Source: Filimonas sp. (GTDB lineage Bacteria; Bacteroidota; Bacteroidia; Chitinophagales; Chitinophagaceae). Taken from it: a stretch of DNA of 64,000 bases. The position numbers and the translations under genes are program-made. This document shows, piece by piece, positions 8,361 to 17,189 of the stretch; positions within the stretch are counted from its first letter, which is position 1; each line of letters starts with the position of its first letter. Location of the stretch: assembly GCA_017306865.1 (NCBI GenBank), contig JAFKHH010000016.1, forward strand, positions 372,001-436,000. Direction: 5' to 3'. Under the pieces are notes generated by a model. That model did not search any database. It was given only the letters and a program-made list of their open reading frames with translations, and was not told the origin of the DNA.

Positions 8361-8888
8361 TTAACTCTTTACACCTAAATCTCTTAAGATATCGTCGCTC
8401 TTGTCCAGTTTAGGGTCAGCAAATATAACGGTAATTCCTTCACTTTTATCGAGTATAAAATCATACCCACGGGCTACCGCTAATTTCTGTACCGCATTGT
8501 AAACCTTGTCTTGCAGCGGCTTAATTAACTTCTGTCTTTCTTTGAAAAGATCCCCGTCATAACCGAACCTTTTTTTCTGTAAATCCCGGATGTCCTTTTC
8601 TTTATTATATAGCTCGTCTTCTCTCTTTTTTTGTAACTCACTGCTTAGCATTACTTTCTCTGCATCATACTCTTTATACATTCTGTCCATTTCAGCTTGC
8701 TTTGTATCAATCTCTTTCTGCCATGTATCACTAGCCTGCTGTAACTTTTTCTCGGCGTCTTTATACTCCGGGATCCTGTCCAGGATATATTTTGTATCTA
8801 TAATAGCATAACGCTGTGCGGAAGCATGAGAATTAACTCCAATTACCCCGGCAATTGTTAATAATGCAATAACAAAAATCCTTTTCAT
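8361..8888 (-). CDS. OmpH/Skp-family periplasmic chaperone
   Basis: 175 residues with a signal peptide (residues 1-24, cut near ASA|Q). The mature domain opens with RYAIIDTKYILDRIPEYKDA, the usual Skp beta-strand and helix start. A long coiled-coil of Lys/Glu/Asp-rich heptads follows (about 45-125), then the closing strands RGYDFILDKSEG and VIFADPKLD. It would bind unfolded barrel proteins in the periplasm. The gene lies 42 bp after bamA and 101 bp before the next skp on the same strand. Two copies probably have overlapping but not identical clients (inference). Confidence 0.92.
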   Translation of the reverse strand: MKRIFVIALLTIAGVIGVNSHASAQRYAIIDTKYILDRIPEYKDAEKKLQQASDTWQKEIDTKQAEMDRMYKEYDAEKVMLSSELQKKREDELYNKEKDIRDLQKKRFGYDGDLFKERQKLIKPLQDKVYNAVQKLAVARGYDFILDKSEGITVIFADPKLDKSDDILRDLGVKS

Positions 8889-8930
8889 ACTGCAAATATT
8901 TTATAGGCGATTTAATAGGTTTTATACCTG

Positions 8931-11711
8931 CTATTCCGGCTCAAAGCCTAACATAAAGGTAAAGCGGCCAGCATTTTTCATGCTGAATTTGCCATCTGGT
9001 CCCAGACGATCCAATCCTATGCCATAGTCAAAGCCAAGCAGACCAAACATCGGCAGGAAGAAACGCATACCTACACCAACAGAACGACGCAACTGGAATG
9101 GATTGTAATCTTTAAATGAATACCATCCGTTTGCAGCCTCGAAGAAGGTGAGACCATATATAGTACTGCTTGGATTCAGGCTAAGCGGGTAGCGCAGCTC
9201 CATTGTGTACTTGTTAAAGATAGTGAAGTATTCTGATGCACCCTGCTGATCAGGGTTCACATTTACATTAGATGACTGGTATACAGGATAACCTCTGTGG
9301 GAAATGATATCATAACCCAGCAATGCGTAAGTATTACTTAAACCTGCGTCACCCACCTGGAAACGTTCAAACGGAGAGATCTGCAACCTGCTGTCATAGC
9401 GGCCTATGAAACCATATTTAGCAGATGCTTTCAACACGAACTGTTTGTTCCTGTCCTCACCATGTGGTCTGCCGATAGGTACATACCATTCACCAGTGAA
9501 ACGCCATTTATGATATTCAATCCATGTGTATGGATTTTCGTTGTTCTTGAAGAAGTTAGAGTTGATCAGCGAGTACGGTGGTGTTACCTGTACACTTGCC
9601 AGGAAGTTAGAACCACTACGTGGGAAGATTGGCTGATCCACAGATGAACGTTGCAACGCTATCTTAAGGTTCAGGTTATTGGAATAACCATTCCTCCAGA
9701 TCGTACCATCTGCAAGACGCAGGTTCTGATCTATCGCATAGTTTTTCAACTTGTAGCGCGCATAGCTTAAGGTAAAGCCCAAGGAGAAATAGTCATCCGG
9801 CCATTTCAACTGTTTTGCTAAACCAACTGATGCACCAGTAGTTCTGAAGTAAGAAGTATCACCTGCTTGTTTTGTATAAGTGCCCGTTGTCGGGTCATAC
9901 GCGTTGGCATACTTCGTATCAAAGAAGCTTACTGTAAACGCATTTCTGTGTTTACCACCTAACCACGGCTCCGTAAATGATATATTATAAGAGCGGTATG
10001 CTCGTCCGTTACTTTGCACACGAAGGCTCAGCTTTTGTCCATCACCTGTTGGTAATGGATCCCATGCCTTTTTACTGAAGATATTTTTAATAGAGAAGTT
10101 ATTGAAAGATACACCCAATGTACCCGTCAAACCGATACCACCACCGAAGCCGGCACTCAGCTCTAACTGATCACTGGATTTTTCTTCTACGCTCCATGTG
10201 ATGTCTACCGTACCATCTTCCGGGTTCGGAACTATGTTAGGTGTGATCTTCTCCTGGTTAAAATAACCAAGATTCGCGATCTCACGTTGAGAACGGATCA
10301 CATCAGAACGGCTGAACTTGTCACCCGGCATTGTTCTTAACTCACGACGGATTACATATTCTTTGGTCTTTTCGTTACCTGTGATCTTAATATTTTTATA
10401 GGTAGCCTGAGGCCCTTCCATTACACGGATCTCATAATCGATCGTATCACCATATACTGCAGTCTCAACAGGGTCTGTACGGAAGAACAGGTAACCATCA
10501 TCCATATAAAGGCCACTGATGTCCCCACCTTCCGGCGCTCCACCCTTACCTAATTTTTTGTTCAATAATTCTGCGTTATAGACATCGCCCTTCTTGATGC
10601 CAAGAATTGCTGTCAATACAGAATCAGAATATTTTGTATTACCTCTCCATGAAATGGTACCAAAGTAATATTTGTGCCCCTCATTTACTTTGATAGAGAT
10701 ATTCATATTCCCTCTCTGGTTATAACTAATAGCCGGAGTACCTACGATGGTAGCATCCCTGTAACCTTTAGAGTTATAATATTCAATAACGGACTGCTTA
10801 TCTTCTTCAAATTTTTTGTCATTAAACTTAGCGCTTGTGAAAAGCTTAAGACGTACGTAAGGATCTAATACCTTTTTAGTTTTAGAATAAGTAAGGTATC
10901 CTTTATCATGCAAGTATTGTTCGAAAGTATATACTTTAGGATTGAAAGATGAATCACGGTCCCTGGATGGGAATAGTGTGAGGCGGGTCATTTCTTTTGT
11001 TCCTTTCAACTGGCGTTTCAGCACAGACTCATCCATTGTGTTGCCTGAGAATGCAATATCATTAATTCTAACCTTGTTTCCTTTTGTAATGTCAAATGTG
11101 AGGAAAAGGTAATTTTCAGATGACGGATCTTTGGATTCTTCAATATCAACAGTAACGCTTCTATAACCTTTCTCAAAGAAGAAACGCTTGATGGCGTCTA
11201 CCGCAGTCACTTTCATATTTTCAGTGATCACACGGCCTACAACCAGTCCTGTTTTTGATTTTAGATCATCCTGTTCGCCTTTTTTCGCTCCTTTGAAGAA
11301 GAATTTAGACAAACGCGGACGCTCTGTCACACTTATTTCTACCCAGATATTTTTTCCTTCCAGTTTAGTGATATACACTTTTACATCACTAAAATAATTT
11401 TGGGACCAAAGCTTATTGATCACTCTTGCAAAAGCATCACCACCGGGTATTGTAACCTCATCGCCGACAGCCAGGCCGGAAAGGGATAACAACAATGGCT
11501 CATCAAAGTAATTGTTACCAACAACTTTAATAGATGCTACTTTATACTTTTTTGGAACCTTCTCATTAAAAATATTGATCAGATCGGCATCAATAGTAGT
11601 AATTTTCTTCGAAGTGTCGGTTGAAGGATTAACTGGTACCTGTGCAAAGGCAAAATGACTGCTAACGCAGATTACGATTGTCAGGAATAACGATTTATAC
11701 AAGTTCTGCAT
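8931..11711 (-). CDS. bamA: Outer-membrane protein assembly factor BamA
   Basis: 926 residues, longer than the roughly 800 of E. coli but usual for Bacteroidota. After the signal peptide (1-23) there are POTRA-type repeats, for example YKVASIKVVGNNYFDE, NKVRINDIAFSGNTMDE and ATYKNIKITGNEKTKEYVI, about five in all over residues 50-490. The C-terminal half is the 16-strand Omp85 barrel, with the lid-lock RGYPVYQ motif near residue 800 in place of E. coli VRGF. BamA folds and inserts outer-membrane beta-barrels. It follows uppS and precedes two skp genes, so chaperone and insertase are co-located. A 138-bp gap separates it from uppS and contains a 7-of-8 match to the -7 consensus. Confidence 0.96.
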   Translation of the reverse strand: MQNLYKSLFLTIVICVSSHFAFAQVPVNPSTDTSKKITTIDADLINIFNEKVPKKYKVASIKVVGNNYFDEPLLLSLSGLAVGDEVTIPGGDAFARVINKLWSQNYFSDVKVYITKLEGKNIWVEISVTERPRLSKFFFKGAKKGEQDDLKSKTGLVVGRVITENMKVTAVDAIKRFFFEKGYRSVTVDIEESKDPSSENYLFLTFDITKGNKVRINDIAFSGNTMDESVLKRQLKGTKEMTRLTLFPSRDRDSSFNPKVYTFEQYLHDKGYLTYSKTKKVLDPYVRLKLFTSAKFNDKKFEEDKQSVIEYYNSKGYRDATIVGTPAISYNQRGNMNISIKVNEGHKYYFGTISWRGNTKYSDSVLTAILGIKKGDVYNAELLNKKLGKGGAPEGGDISGLYMDDGYLFFRTDPVETAVYGDTIDYEIRVMEGPQATYKNIKITGNEKTKEYVIRRELRTMPGDKFSRSDVIRSQREIANLGYFNQEKITPNIVPNPEDGTVDITWSVEEKSSDQLELSAGFGGGIGLTGTLGVSFNNFSIKNIFSKKAWDPLPTGDGQKLSLRVQSNGRAYRSYNISFTEPWLGGKHRNAFTVSFFDTKYANAYDPTTGTYTKQAGDTSYFRTTGASVGLAKQLKWPDDYFSLGFTLSYARYKLKNYAIDQNLRLADGTIWRNGYSNNLNLKIALQRSSVDQPIFPRSGSNFLASVQVTPPYSLINSNFFKNNENPYTWIEYHKWRFTGEWYVPIGRPHGEDRNKQFVLKASAKYGFIGRYDSRLQISPFERFQVGDAGLSNTYALLGYDIISHRGYPVYQSSNVNVNPDQQGASEYFTIFNKYTMELRYPLSLNPSSTIYGLTFFEAANGWYSFKDYNPFQLRRSVGVGMRFFLPMFGLLGFDYGIGLDRLGPDGKFSMKNAGRFTFMLGFEPE

Positions 11712-11849
11712 CCAAAATTGCTGTTTGTTTGAAAACCGGGCTGAATGAGCATATGTCTCTATTCAACAGTTGGTTTTGGGATAAGTGGCGGCAAATTAAC
11801 GGGAATAATTAAAAGTGTTTGTTAAATCAGCCGTTTAAAATTTTTTATA

Positions 11850-12614
11850 TTAATGTAAAGCGGCTGCCTCCTGTTTCAGTTGGTCGCTTGTTTTGCCAAA
11901 ACGGCGTTCACGGCCCTGGAAATCAATAATAGCTTCATAAAGGTTCTTTTTCCTGAAATCAGGCCAACGGGTGTTGGTAAAATATAGTTCTGCATATGCT
12001 AATTGGTACAACAGGAAGTTGCTAATACGATACTCGCCACTGGTACGAATCATCAGCTCCGGATCGGGAAACTGACTGGTGGTGAGGTACTTTTGCAATG
12101 TATCCTGGTTTATGTAAGAAGGATCGATTTTTCCGGTTTTTACGTCTTCGGCTATCAGTTTTACAGCATTTACCAGCTCCCAACGGCTACTGTAGCTCAA
12201 TGCCATTATCAGGTTAAGGCCTGTATTCTGGGCAGTTTCGTCGAGTGCTTCACCTAGTGCTTTGCGGGCATTTTCAGGTAACATGCCCGTATCTCCGATA
12301 ACGTGTAGCTTAATATTATTTTTATTTAATACAGGTACTTCTTTCCTGATCGTATCGACCAGCAGTTCCATCAATCCCGATACTTCATACTCCGGGCGAT
12401 CCCAGTTTTCTGTACTAAACGCGTATAAGGTAAGGTATTCAATGCCCAGCTCTGCACAGCCCTCTACAATATTGCGCACGCTTTCCACACCATGAAAATG
12501 GCCGTATAACCTGTCCTGGCCTTTTTCTTTGGCCCATCTGCCATTTCCATCCATAATAATAGCAATATGGCGGGGCAGGCTCTGCATATCTATCTTTTCC
12601 TTCAATCCTTGCAT
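11850..12614 (-). CDS. uppS: Isoprenyl transferase (undecaprenyl diphosphate synthase)
   Basis: 254 residues from the chosen start. Makes the C55 carrier lipid for peptidoglycan and surface polysaccharide from isopentenyl and farnesyl diphosphate. The catalytic loop IAIIMDGNGRWAKEKG carries Asp22, and the signature RTSGEYRISNFLLYQLAYAE is complete. The frame is open for 8 more codons upstream (ATG at 12638), but an exact -7 box TACATTTG (12643-12636) would overlap that codon. Transcription would start after it, so the ATG at 12614 is preferred. In relatives this gene directly follows porG; here the T9SS cargo gene on the opposite strand lies between them. Confidence 0.95.
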   Translation of the reverse strand: MQGLKEKIDMQSLPRHIAIIMDGNGRWAKEKGQDRLYGHFHGVESVRNIVEGCAELGIEYLTLYAFSTENWDRPEYEVSGLMELLVDTIRKEVPVLNKNNIKLHVIGDTGMLPENARKALGEALDETAQNTGLNLIMALSYSSRWELVNAVKLIAEDVKTGKIDPSYINQDTLQKYLTTSQFPDPELMIRTSGEYRISNFLLYQLAYAELYFTNTRWPDFRKKNLYEAIIDFQGRERRFGKTSDQLKQEAAALH

Positions 12615-12635
12615 AATCGGGCGTTGTGCGGCAGA

Positions 12636-12643
12636 CAAATGTA
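12636..12643 (-). promoter_or_regulatory. -7 promoter box of uppS (TACATTTG)
   Basis: Exact TAnnTTTG match on the minus strand, 21 nt before the ATG at 12614. It decides the uppS start because it overlaps the more distal ATG at 12638. No convincing -33 element was seen. Confidence 0.45.
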
Positions 12644-12784
12644 ATAAAATGAGGCGGCTAAATTACTACACATCGGCGGTTTAGTAAACTTTTAAGCTGT
12701 TTAGTGTTTTTTTCATTGACGGGAATAATATTAATGTGCTATCATTGTCTTGAATTGTAATCCAAATAAATTAACCGCTAACAG

Positions 12785-15100
12785 ATGCCTTTCTGTCGTA
12801 GATGGTCCATTTTCCTATGCTTTTGCCTTGTTTTGGCAACTAAGCAATCTTATGGCCAGATTTCATTGACTGCTACGACCAATGCGGACAGCCTTGTCAG
12901 AAAAATTGCAGGTGCAGGAATTACCATATCCAACGCAAAATATAAAGGTGGAACATACTCCGCAGGCATTTTCAAAAACACGAATACCCTGCTATTATTG
13001 GATTCGGGCATTGCACTTACTACGGGTTATGTTGTTGCCCAGCCCGGCGGTAACGGCATTGCAGGACCTGCATCGCTGAATGCGATCAATAAACTAGGCT
13101 TACCCGGCGACGAAGATTTAAAAAACTATAGCGGAGACTCAAACCTGATTACAAGGGATGCCTGCTCACTTGAGTTTGACTTTATTCCCCAGGGTGACTC
13201 AATTTCAGTTAGTTATGTATTTGCGTCCGAAGAATACCCGATGTATAATTGTGGCAATTACAACGATATTTTTGCCTTTCTTATTTCCGGGCCGGGATAC
13301 GCCAAAGCAACAAATATTGCCCTAATACCAGGTTCCAACCTACCGGTATCTATTAATACGATCAATGATGGCACGACTTCTAATGGGAATTTGTTGTCCA
13401 AATGCCAGGAAGCAGGCCCTGGCTCACCATTCACGCAGTATTATGTGAACAACAGCACCAGCCTATATATAATATATAATGGTATGACTGTTACACTAAC
13501 TGCCAAAGCCAAAGTAACGCCTTGTGCTACATACCATATAAAACTGGCCATTGCCGATGTGCTGGACGACAACTATGATAGTGGGGTGTTCATTGCTGCA
13601 AATAGCTTTAAATCGCAGGTTGTACAACTGAGCACTCAAAGTGGCCTGTTTGATTCAGCAGCCAATAAGCGCTTAATGGTGGAAGGTTGCAGTGGTACGC
13701 AGTTACGGTTATCAAGAGCTAAGGATGCCTCGTACTCTCCCTCTACTGTTAAACTTGTGTATAAAGGTACGGCCACTTATGGTATAGATTATAATAGCGC
13801 TCCCCAGATTGTTCAGTTTGCAACCGGCGACACACTAAAGACAATAGATCTTTTCCCTGTAGCAGACAACATCCGTGAAGGGGATGAGACGGTAAACATC
13901 TTTGCATCAACGTCTAACTGCACGAACGATTTTTCCGACAGCATTACTATCATCATAAAGGACAGCATTGCTTATAGCAATACTTACAATGTACCCCTTT
14001 GCTCTGCATTTGCCGCTAAACTAAGCGCACAGGTAAACGATACTACCAGCAACAAGTACACCTGGAGCACGGGCCAGCAGACAAAAGACATCTTTGTAAC
14101 CAAGCCTGGCACATATACAGCAATACATGAGTTTGCCAGCAATTGTTTTAACCTGGACACCTTCTATGTGGCTAAAGGCGATCCTGTTATTCATCTTGGA
14201 AACGATACAACCATTTGTAACCGCGACAGCCTGGTGCTGGACAGCCATAGCCTTGGAAATACTATACTATGGAGTGACGGCAGTCAAGGCCAACAATTGA
14301 TTATAAAGAATGCAGGCAAATACTGGGTACAGGTTACCACACCTGCCGGCTGTTATGCTGCGGATACAATGTCCTTATCTATAAAAACATTGCCGATCGT
14401 AGACCTTGGCAGGGATACTTCACTTTGTTCGTATGAGCGGATCCTGTTAAACGCATACTATCCCGGTGCTACATATCAATGGAGTAATGGCAGCACTGAA
14501 TACCAGATAAATGTGCCGGCTGTTGCCAATATGTACAAAGTAGCAGTATCGCTAAGTGGCTGCGTCTTTCATGATTCCATATTTGTAGGCGCGAAAAAAA
14601 TGCCGGTTGCAGATGCCGGTCCGGATGTCTATATCCAACGTGGCGGCTCTGCGAAATTAACGGCTGCGCCAGGGCCGCAGAATGACATCTTTAAATGGAC
14701 CCCATCATTGTATTTAAGCAATGCTGATATAGCCAATCCTTATGCGACAGTACCTTCTGATTATACTTACCTGTTAACCGTAACATCTAAAGAAGGTTGC
14801 TTCGCCAGCGATCAGGTAAATGTGTTTGTAAAAGATGGGTTACATATCCCGAATTCATTTTCACCAAATGGCGATGGTATTAATGATACCTGGCGGGTGC
14901 CATTGCTTAATTCTATCGTGAAAGCACGGGTTAGTATTTATGACCGCAATGGGCAAACGGTGTTTTCTTCAAATGGTTATGATGTGGAATGGGATGGCAC
15001 TTTGCACAATAAGCCGTTGCCGATCGGCACTTACTATTATGTAATAGAGCCAAATAATGGTCTGCCATTGATGAAAGGCTGGATTCAGTTGGTACGATAA
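12785..15100 (+). CDS. T9SS type B cargo with choice-of-anchor L domain
   Basis: 771 residues. A signal peptide (1-24, ending YGQ) is followed by a choice-of-anchor L domain (about 25-280), with the motifs SNAKYKGG, GIALTTG, EFDFIPQGDSISVSYVFASE and YNDIFAFLISGPG. The middle holds a Calx-beta-like stretch (GIDYNSAPQIVQFATGDT) and Ig-like repeats with LGNDTTIC and LGRDTSLC starts. From residue 687 there is a type B gliding-motility C-terminal domain: IPNSFSPNGDGINDTW, then IYDRNGQTVF, GTLHNKPLPIGTYYY and a closing strand. This domain directs export and surface attachment or release by the type IX system. It sits inverted between porG and uppS. Likely an adhesin or surface structural protein; ligand unknown. 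Confidence 0.85.
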   Translation: MPFCRRWSIFLCFCLVLATKQSYGQISLTATTNADSLVRKIAGAGITISNAKYKGGTYSAGIFKNTNTLLLLDSGIALTTGYVVAQPGGNGIAGPASLNAINKLGLPGDEDLKNYSGDSNLITRDACSLEFDFIPQGDSISVSYVFASEEYPMYNCGNYNDIFAFLISGPGYAKATNIALIPGSNLPVSINTINDGTTSNGNLLSKCQEAGPGSPFTQYYVNNSTSLYIIYNGMTVTLTAKAKVTPCATYHIKLAIADVLDDNYDSGVFIAANSFKSQVVQLSTQSGLFDSAANKRLMVEGCSGTQLRLSRAKDASYSPSTVKLVYKGTATYGIDYNSAPQIVQFATGDTLKTIDLFPVADNIREGDETVNIFASTSNCTNDFSDSITIIIKDSIAYSNTYNVPLCSAFAAKLSAQVNDTTSNKYTWSTGQQTKDIFVTKPGTYTAIHEFASNCFNLDTFYVAKGDPVIHLGNDTTICNRDSLVLDSHSLGNTILWSDGSQGQQLIIKNAGKYWVQVTTPAGCYAADTMSLSIKTLPIVDLGRDTSLCSYERILLNAYYPGATYQWSNGSTEYQINVPAVANMYKVAVSLSGCVFHDSIFVGAKKMPVADAGPDVYIQRGGSAKLTAAPGPQNDIFKWTPSLYLSNADIANPYATVPSDYTYLLTVTSKEGCFASDQVNVFVKDGLHIPNSFSPNGDGINDTWRVPLLNSIVKARVSIYDRNGQTVFSSNGYDVEWDGTLHNKPLPIGTYYYVIEPNNGLPLMKGWIQLVR

Positions 15101-15105
15101 AAAAA

Positions 15106-15125
15106 GCCCGGCAAATATGCCGGGC
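15106..15125. terminator. Bidirectional terminator between the T9SS cargo and porG-like gene
   Basis: Perfect 8-bp GC-rich stem GCCCGGCA / TGCCGGGC with loop AATA, preceded by an A-run and placed 5 bp after the cargo stop, between converging genes. Confidence 0.8.
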
Positions 15126-15154
15126 CGAATATTTTAGTATGATTGAATCCTTAC

Positions 15155-16000
15155 TTATGGCTTAGGACAACGGTAGGACGAAAGATTAAAAGAAACACCT
15201 ACCTGGAATATTACGTAACTATCTTTTTGAGAACTATTTCCTCTTTGTCTTCCTTTTATCCCTATTGGTGTTCCGGTTTCGTAACTTCTATCCTGCAGCA
15301 AGTATGCTACGGAAGGGCTTCCGTCCGGTAACGGAGGAAATGCGTCAGGCGCATAAGTACCGCTAACGTCGTCTATATAATCTGTAGTGGTAAAGCGATA
15401 GCCGATCTCACCAAACAGGTTTACACTTTCATTCAGTGCATATTTTACACCTACTGCCAACGGAAAACACATTGCCATAGAGCCATAGGTTTTCCTGTCT
15501 GGATATAGCGAGCTTCCTTGTCCTTCTGTTCCTAGCGGACGGAGCATATATTTCTGCCCGTTCAGGTATGCATACGGATCATAGGAAAATACGCCCAGGC
15601 CAAGAGACACATACGGTGTCCAGCTATAGCCTTCTACTCCCGGGTAAAATTTGAAGAAATTAAAGTCTGCACTCAAAGAGGCTTCCCAGATATTGGTATT
15701 AAAACTCAGGTTCCTTCTTTTCTGCGTTTCATTTTTACTATAAACATCCGAATAACCTAATGCAGCGTAGTTTGCCGCCAGTTTAAGGCCAAGGTAGTTG
15801 TTCAATTGCTTACGGAAAAAGATGCCGCCGGAAAATTTCGGGCGGTTAATAGCGGCACGCGTATTCAGGTCACCAAAATAATGGGCTGCTCCTATCCCTA
15901 TTCCAAATTCTCCCTCCTGCACATAGCTATCCATATATTGGGCCTTGGCTGAATACATTGAGCCAAAGATCGTTGCGAGTAGAATTATTCTCTTAAACAT
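15155..16000 (-). CDS. porG: PorG-like outer-membrane protein (DUF6089 family), T9SS component
   Basis: 281 residues with a signal peptide (1-20, SAKAQ). The mature protein begins with the DUF6089 pattern YVQEGEFGIGIGAAHYFGD and continues as an eight-strand-like barrel (IFFRKQLNNYLGLKLAANYA, PYVSLGLGVFSYDPYA, NLFGEIGYRFTTTDYIDDVSG). In Porphyromonas gingivalis the protein of this family encoded next to uppS and bamA is PorG, which binds the PorK/PorN ring of the type IX secretion system. Here it follows nadK (65 bp gap), the same gene neighbourhood apart from the inserted cargo gene. The name is by family and context; other DUF6089 paralogs with unknown roles exist. Confidence 0.72.
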   Translation of the reverse strand: MFKRIILLATIFGSMYSAKAQYMDSYVQEGEFGIGIGAAHYFGDLNTRAAINRPKFSGGIFFRKQLNNYLGLKLAANYAALGYSDVYSKNETQKRRNLSFNTNIWEASLSADFNFFKFYPGVEGYSWTPYVSLGLGVFSYDPYAYLNGQKYMLRPLGTEGQGSSLYPDRKTYGSMAMCFPLAVGVKYALNESVNLFGEIGYRFTTTDYIDDVSGTYAPDAFPPLPDGSPSVAYLLQDRSYETGTPIGIKGRQRGNSSQKDSYVIFQVGVSFNLSSYRCPKP

Positions 16001-16065
16001 ATTGTATGCTAAAATAACGAATGTTGTTATAACGAAAAACCCTGCCGTTTTCTTATTTGAAATAA

Positions 16066-16944
16066 TTAATTTCTTTTATCAAGCCCCCAGGTCAGCTTGG
16101 TACGAAGCGTCGAAAGGAAGCTATTTTCGTTCAACCTGACAAGATTTACACCAAAAAGTTCCTTTTTTACGGCTAACTGCACATCTTTTCCTACTATTTG
16201 CTTCCTGGCATCCATTGTACAAATAAATTGCTCGGCCCGTCCTTCCACCTCAAAAGAAATAATGTTTGTATCCGGTACTATGATCGGGCGAACATTCAGG
16301 TTGTGCGGCGCAACGGGCGTAATGAGGAAACTACCAGACTCCGGGAATACGATCGGGCCGTTACAGCTTAGGTTATACCCGGTAGAGCCTGTGGGCGTAG
16401 ACACGATCAATCCGTCGGCCCAATAGGTATTTAAAAATTCCCCATTCAGGTAGGTGTGGATCTTGATCATCGGCGAGGTATCCCGTTTATGGATCGCAAA
16501 TTCATTCAGTGCAAACGGTGCGTCGTTAAACATCGGCACATTTGCATCCAGGTGAATGAGGCTACGTTTATCAATCACATAGGTACCGTTGATCAACGCA
16601 TCAACCGCGCTGCTTAATTCTTCCTTACCTATACTGGCCAGGAAGCCCAGCCTGCCGAAGTTGATGCCGAGAATGGGTACTTCCTTATCCCTGATGAGGG
16701 CTACAGAATCCAATATGGTGCCGTCTCCACCAAGACTGATCAAGCACTCAACAGTATCGTCAAGGTCTTTTTCTGTTTTGAAAATGATTGTTTCCGGCGC
16801 TATTGCCAGCACATCTTCATAATATGCAACAATAGCTTCATGCAAGTAAATAGAAATATTGTGGCGCTGCAGCTCATGCACCAGTGTAAGTAAGTGTCCG
16901 TGTTGCTCTGCGTCTAATCCCCGGCTGTAAATAGCGACTTTCAT
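16066..16944 (-). CDS. nadK: NAD kinase
   Basis: 292 residues. Phosphorylates NAD to NADP. The GGDG motif is at residues 72-75 (LISLGGDGTILD), followed by the family signatures INFGRLGFLA, ALNEFAIHK and ADGLIVSTPTGSTGYNLSCNG, all intact. An exact -7 box TAGCTTTG lies 26 nt upstream of the ATG. It leads the nadK-porG operon on the minus strand; NAD kinase upstream of porG and uppS is a conserved neighbourhood in Bacteroidota. Confidence 0.96.
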   Translation of the reverse strand: MKVAIYSRGLDAEQHGHLLTLVHELQRHNISIYLHEAIVAYYEDVLAIAPETIIFKTEKDLDDTVECLISLGGDGTILDSVALIRDKEVPILGINFGRLGFLASIGKEELSSAVDALINGTYVIDKRSLIHLDANVPMFNDAPFALNEFAIHKRDTSPMIKIHTYLNGEFLNTYWADGLIVSTPTGSTGYNLSCNGPIVFPESGSFLITPVAPHNLNVRPIIVPDTNIISFEVEGRAEQFICTMDARKQIVGKDVQLAVKKELFGVNLVRLNENSFLSTLRTKLTWGLDKRN

Positions 16945-16969
16945 GCTGTAATAATATTACCGCTTTTTA

Positions 16970-16977
16970 CAAAGCTA
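16970..16977 (-). promoter_or_regulatory. -7 promoter box of nadK (TAGCTTTG)
   Basis: Exact TAnnTTTG match on the minus strand (16977 to 16970), 25 nt before the nadK ATG; a GTTG about 22 nt upstream could serve as a weak -33 element. Confidence 0.5.
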
Positions 16978-17189
16978 GTGTTTAATATGTTCCTGCTCTC
17001 AACATTCTCAGTTTTCCCACTCAGAAATACGGAAGTATCCGCTATACGCTTGTTTCATAACGCAGGGATAATATAAAAATAACAGTTTGCCACCATATAC
17101 TTTCTTTAGCCAATATGCTTGTATCACAATTTTTTTAAACACGTTTATGCATTTTTTCTAATAACTGCATCCATAAGAAAACGTGTTTT

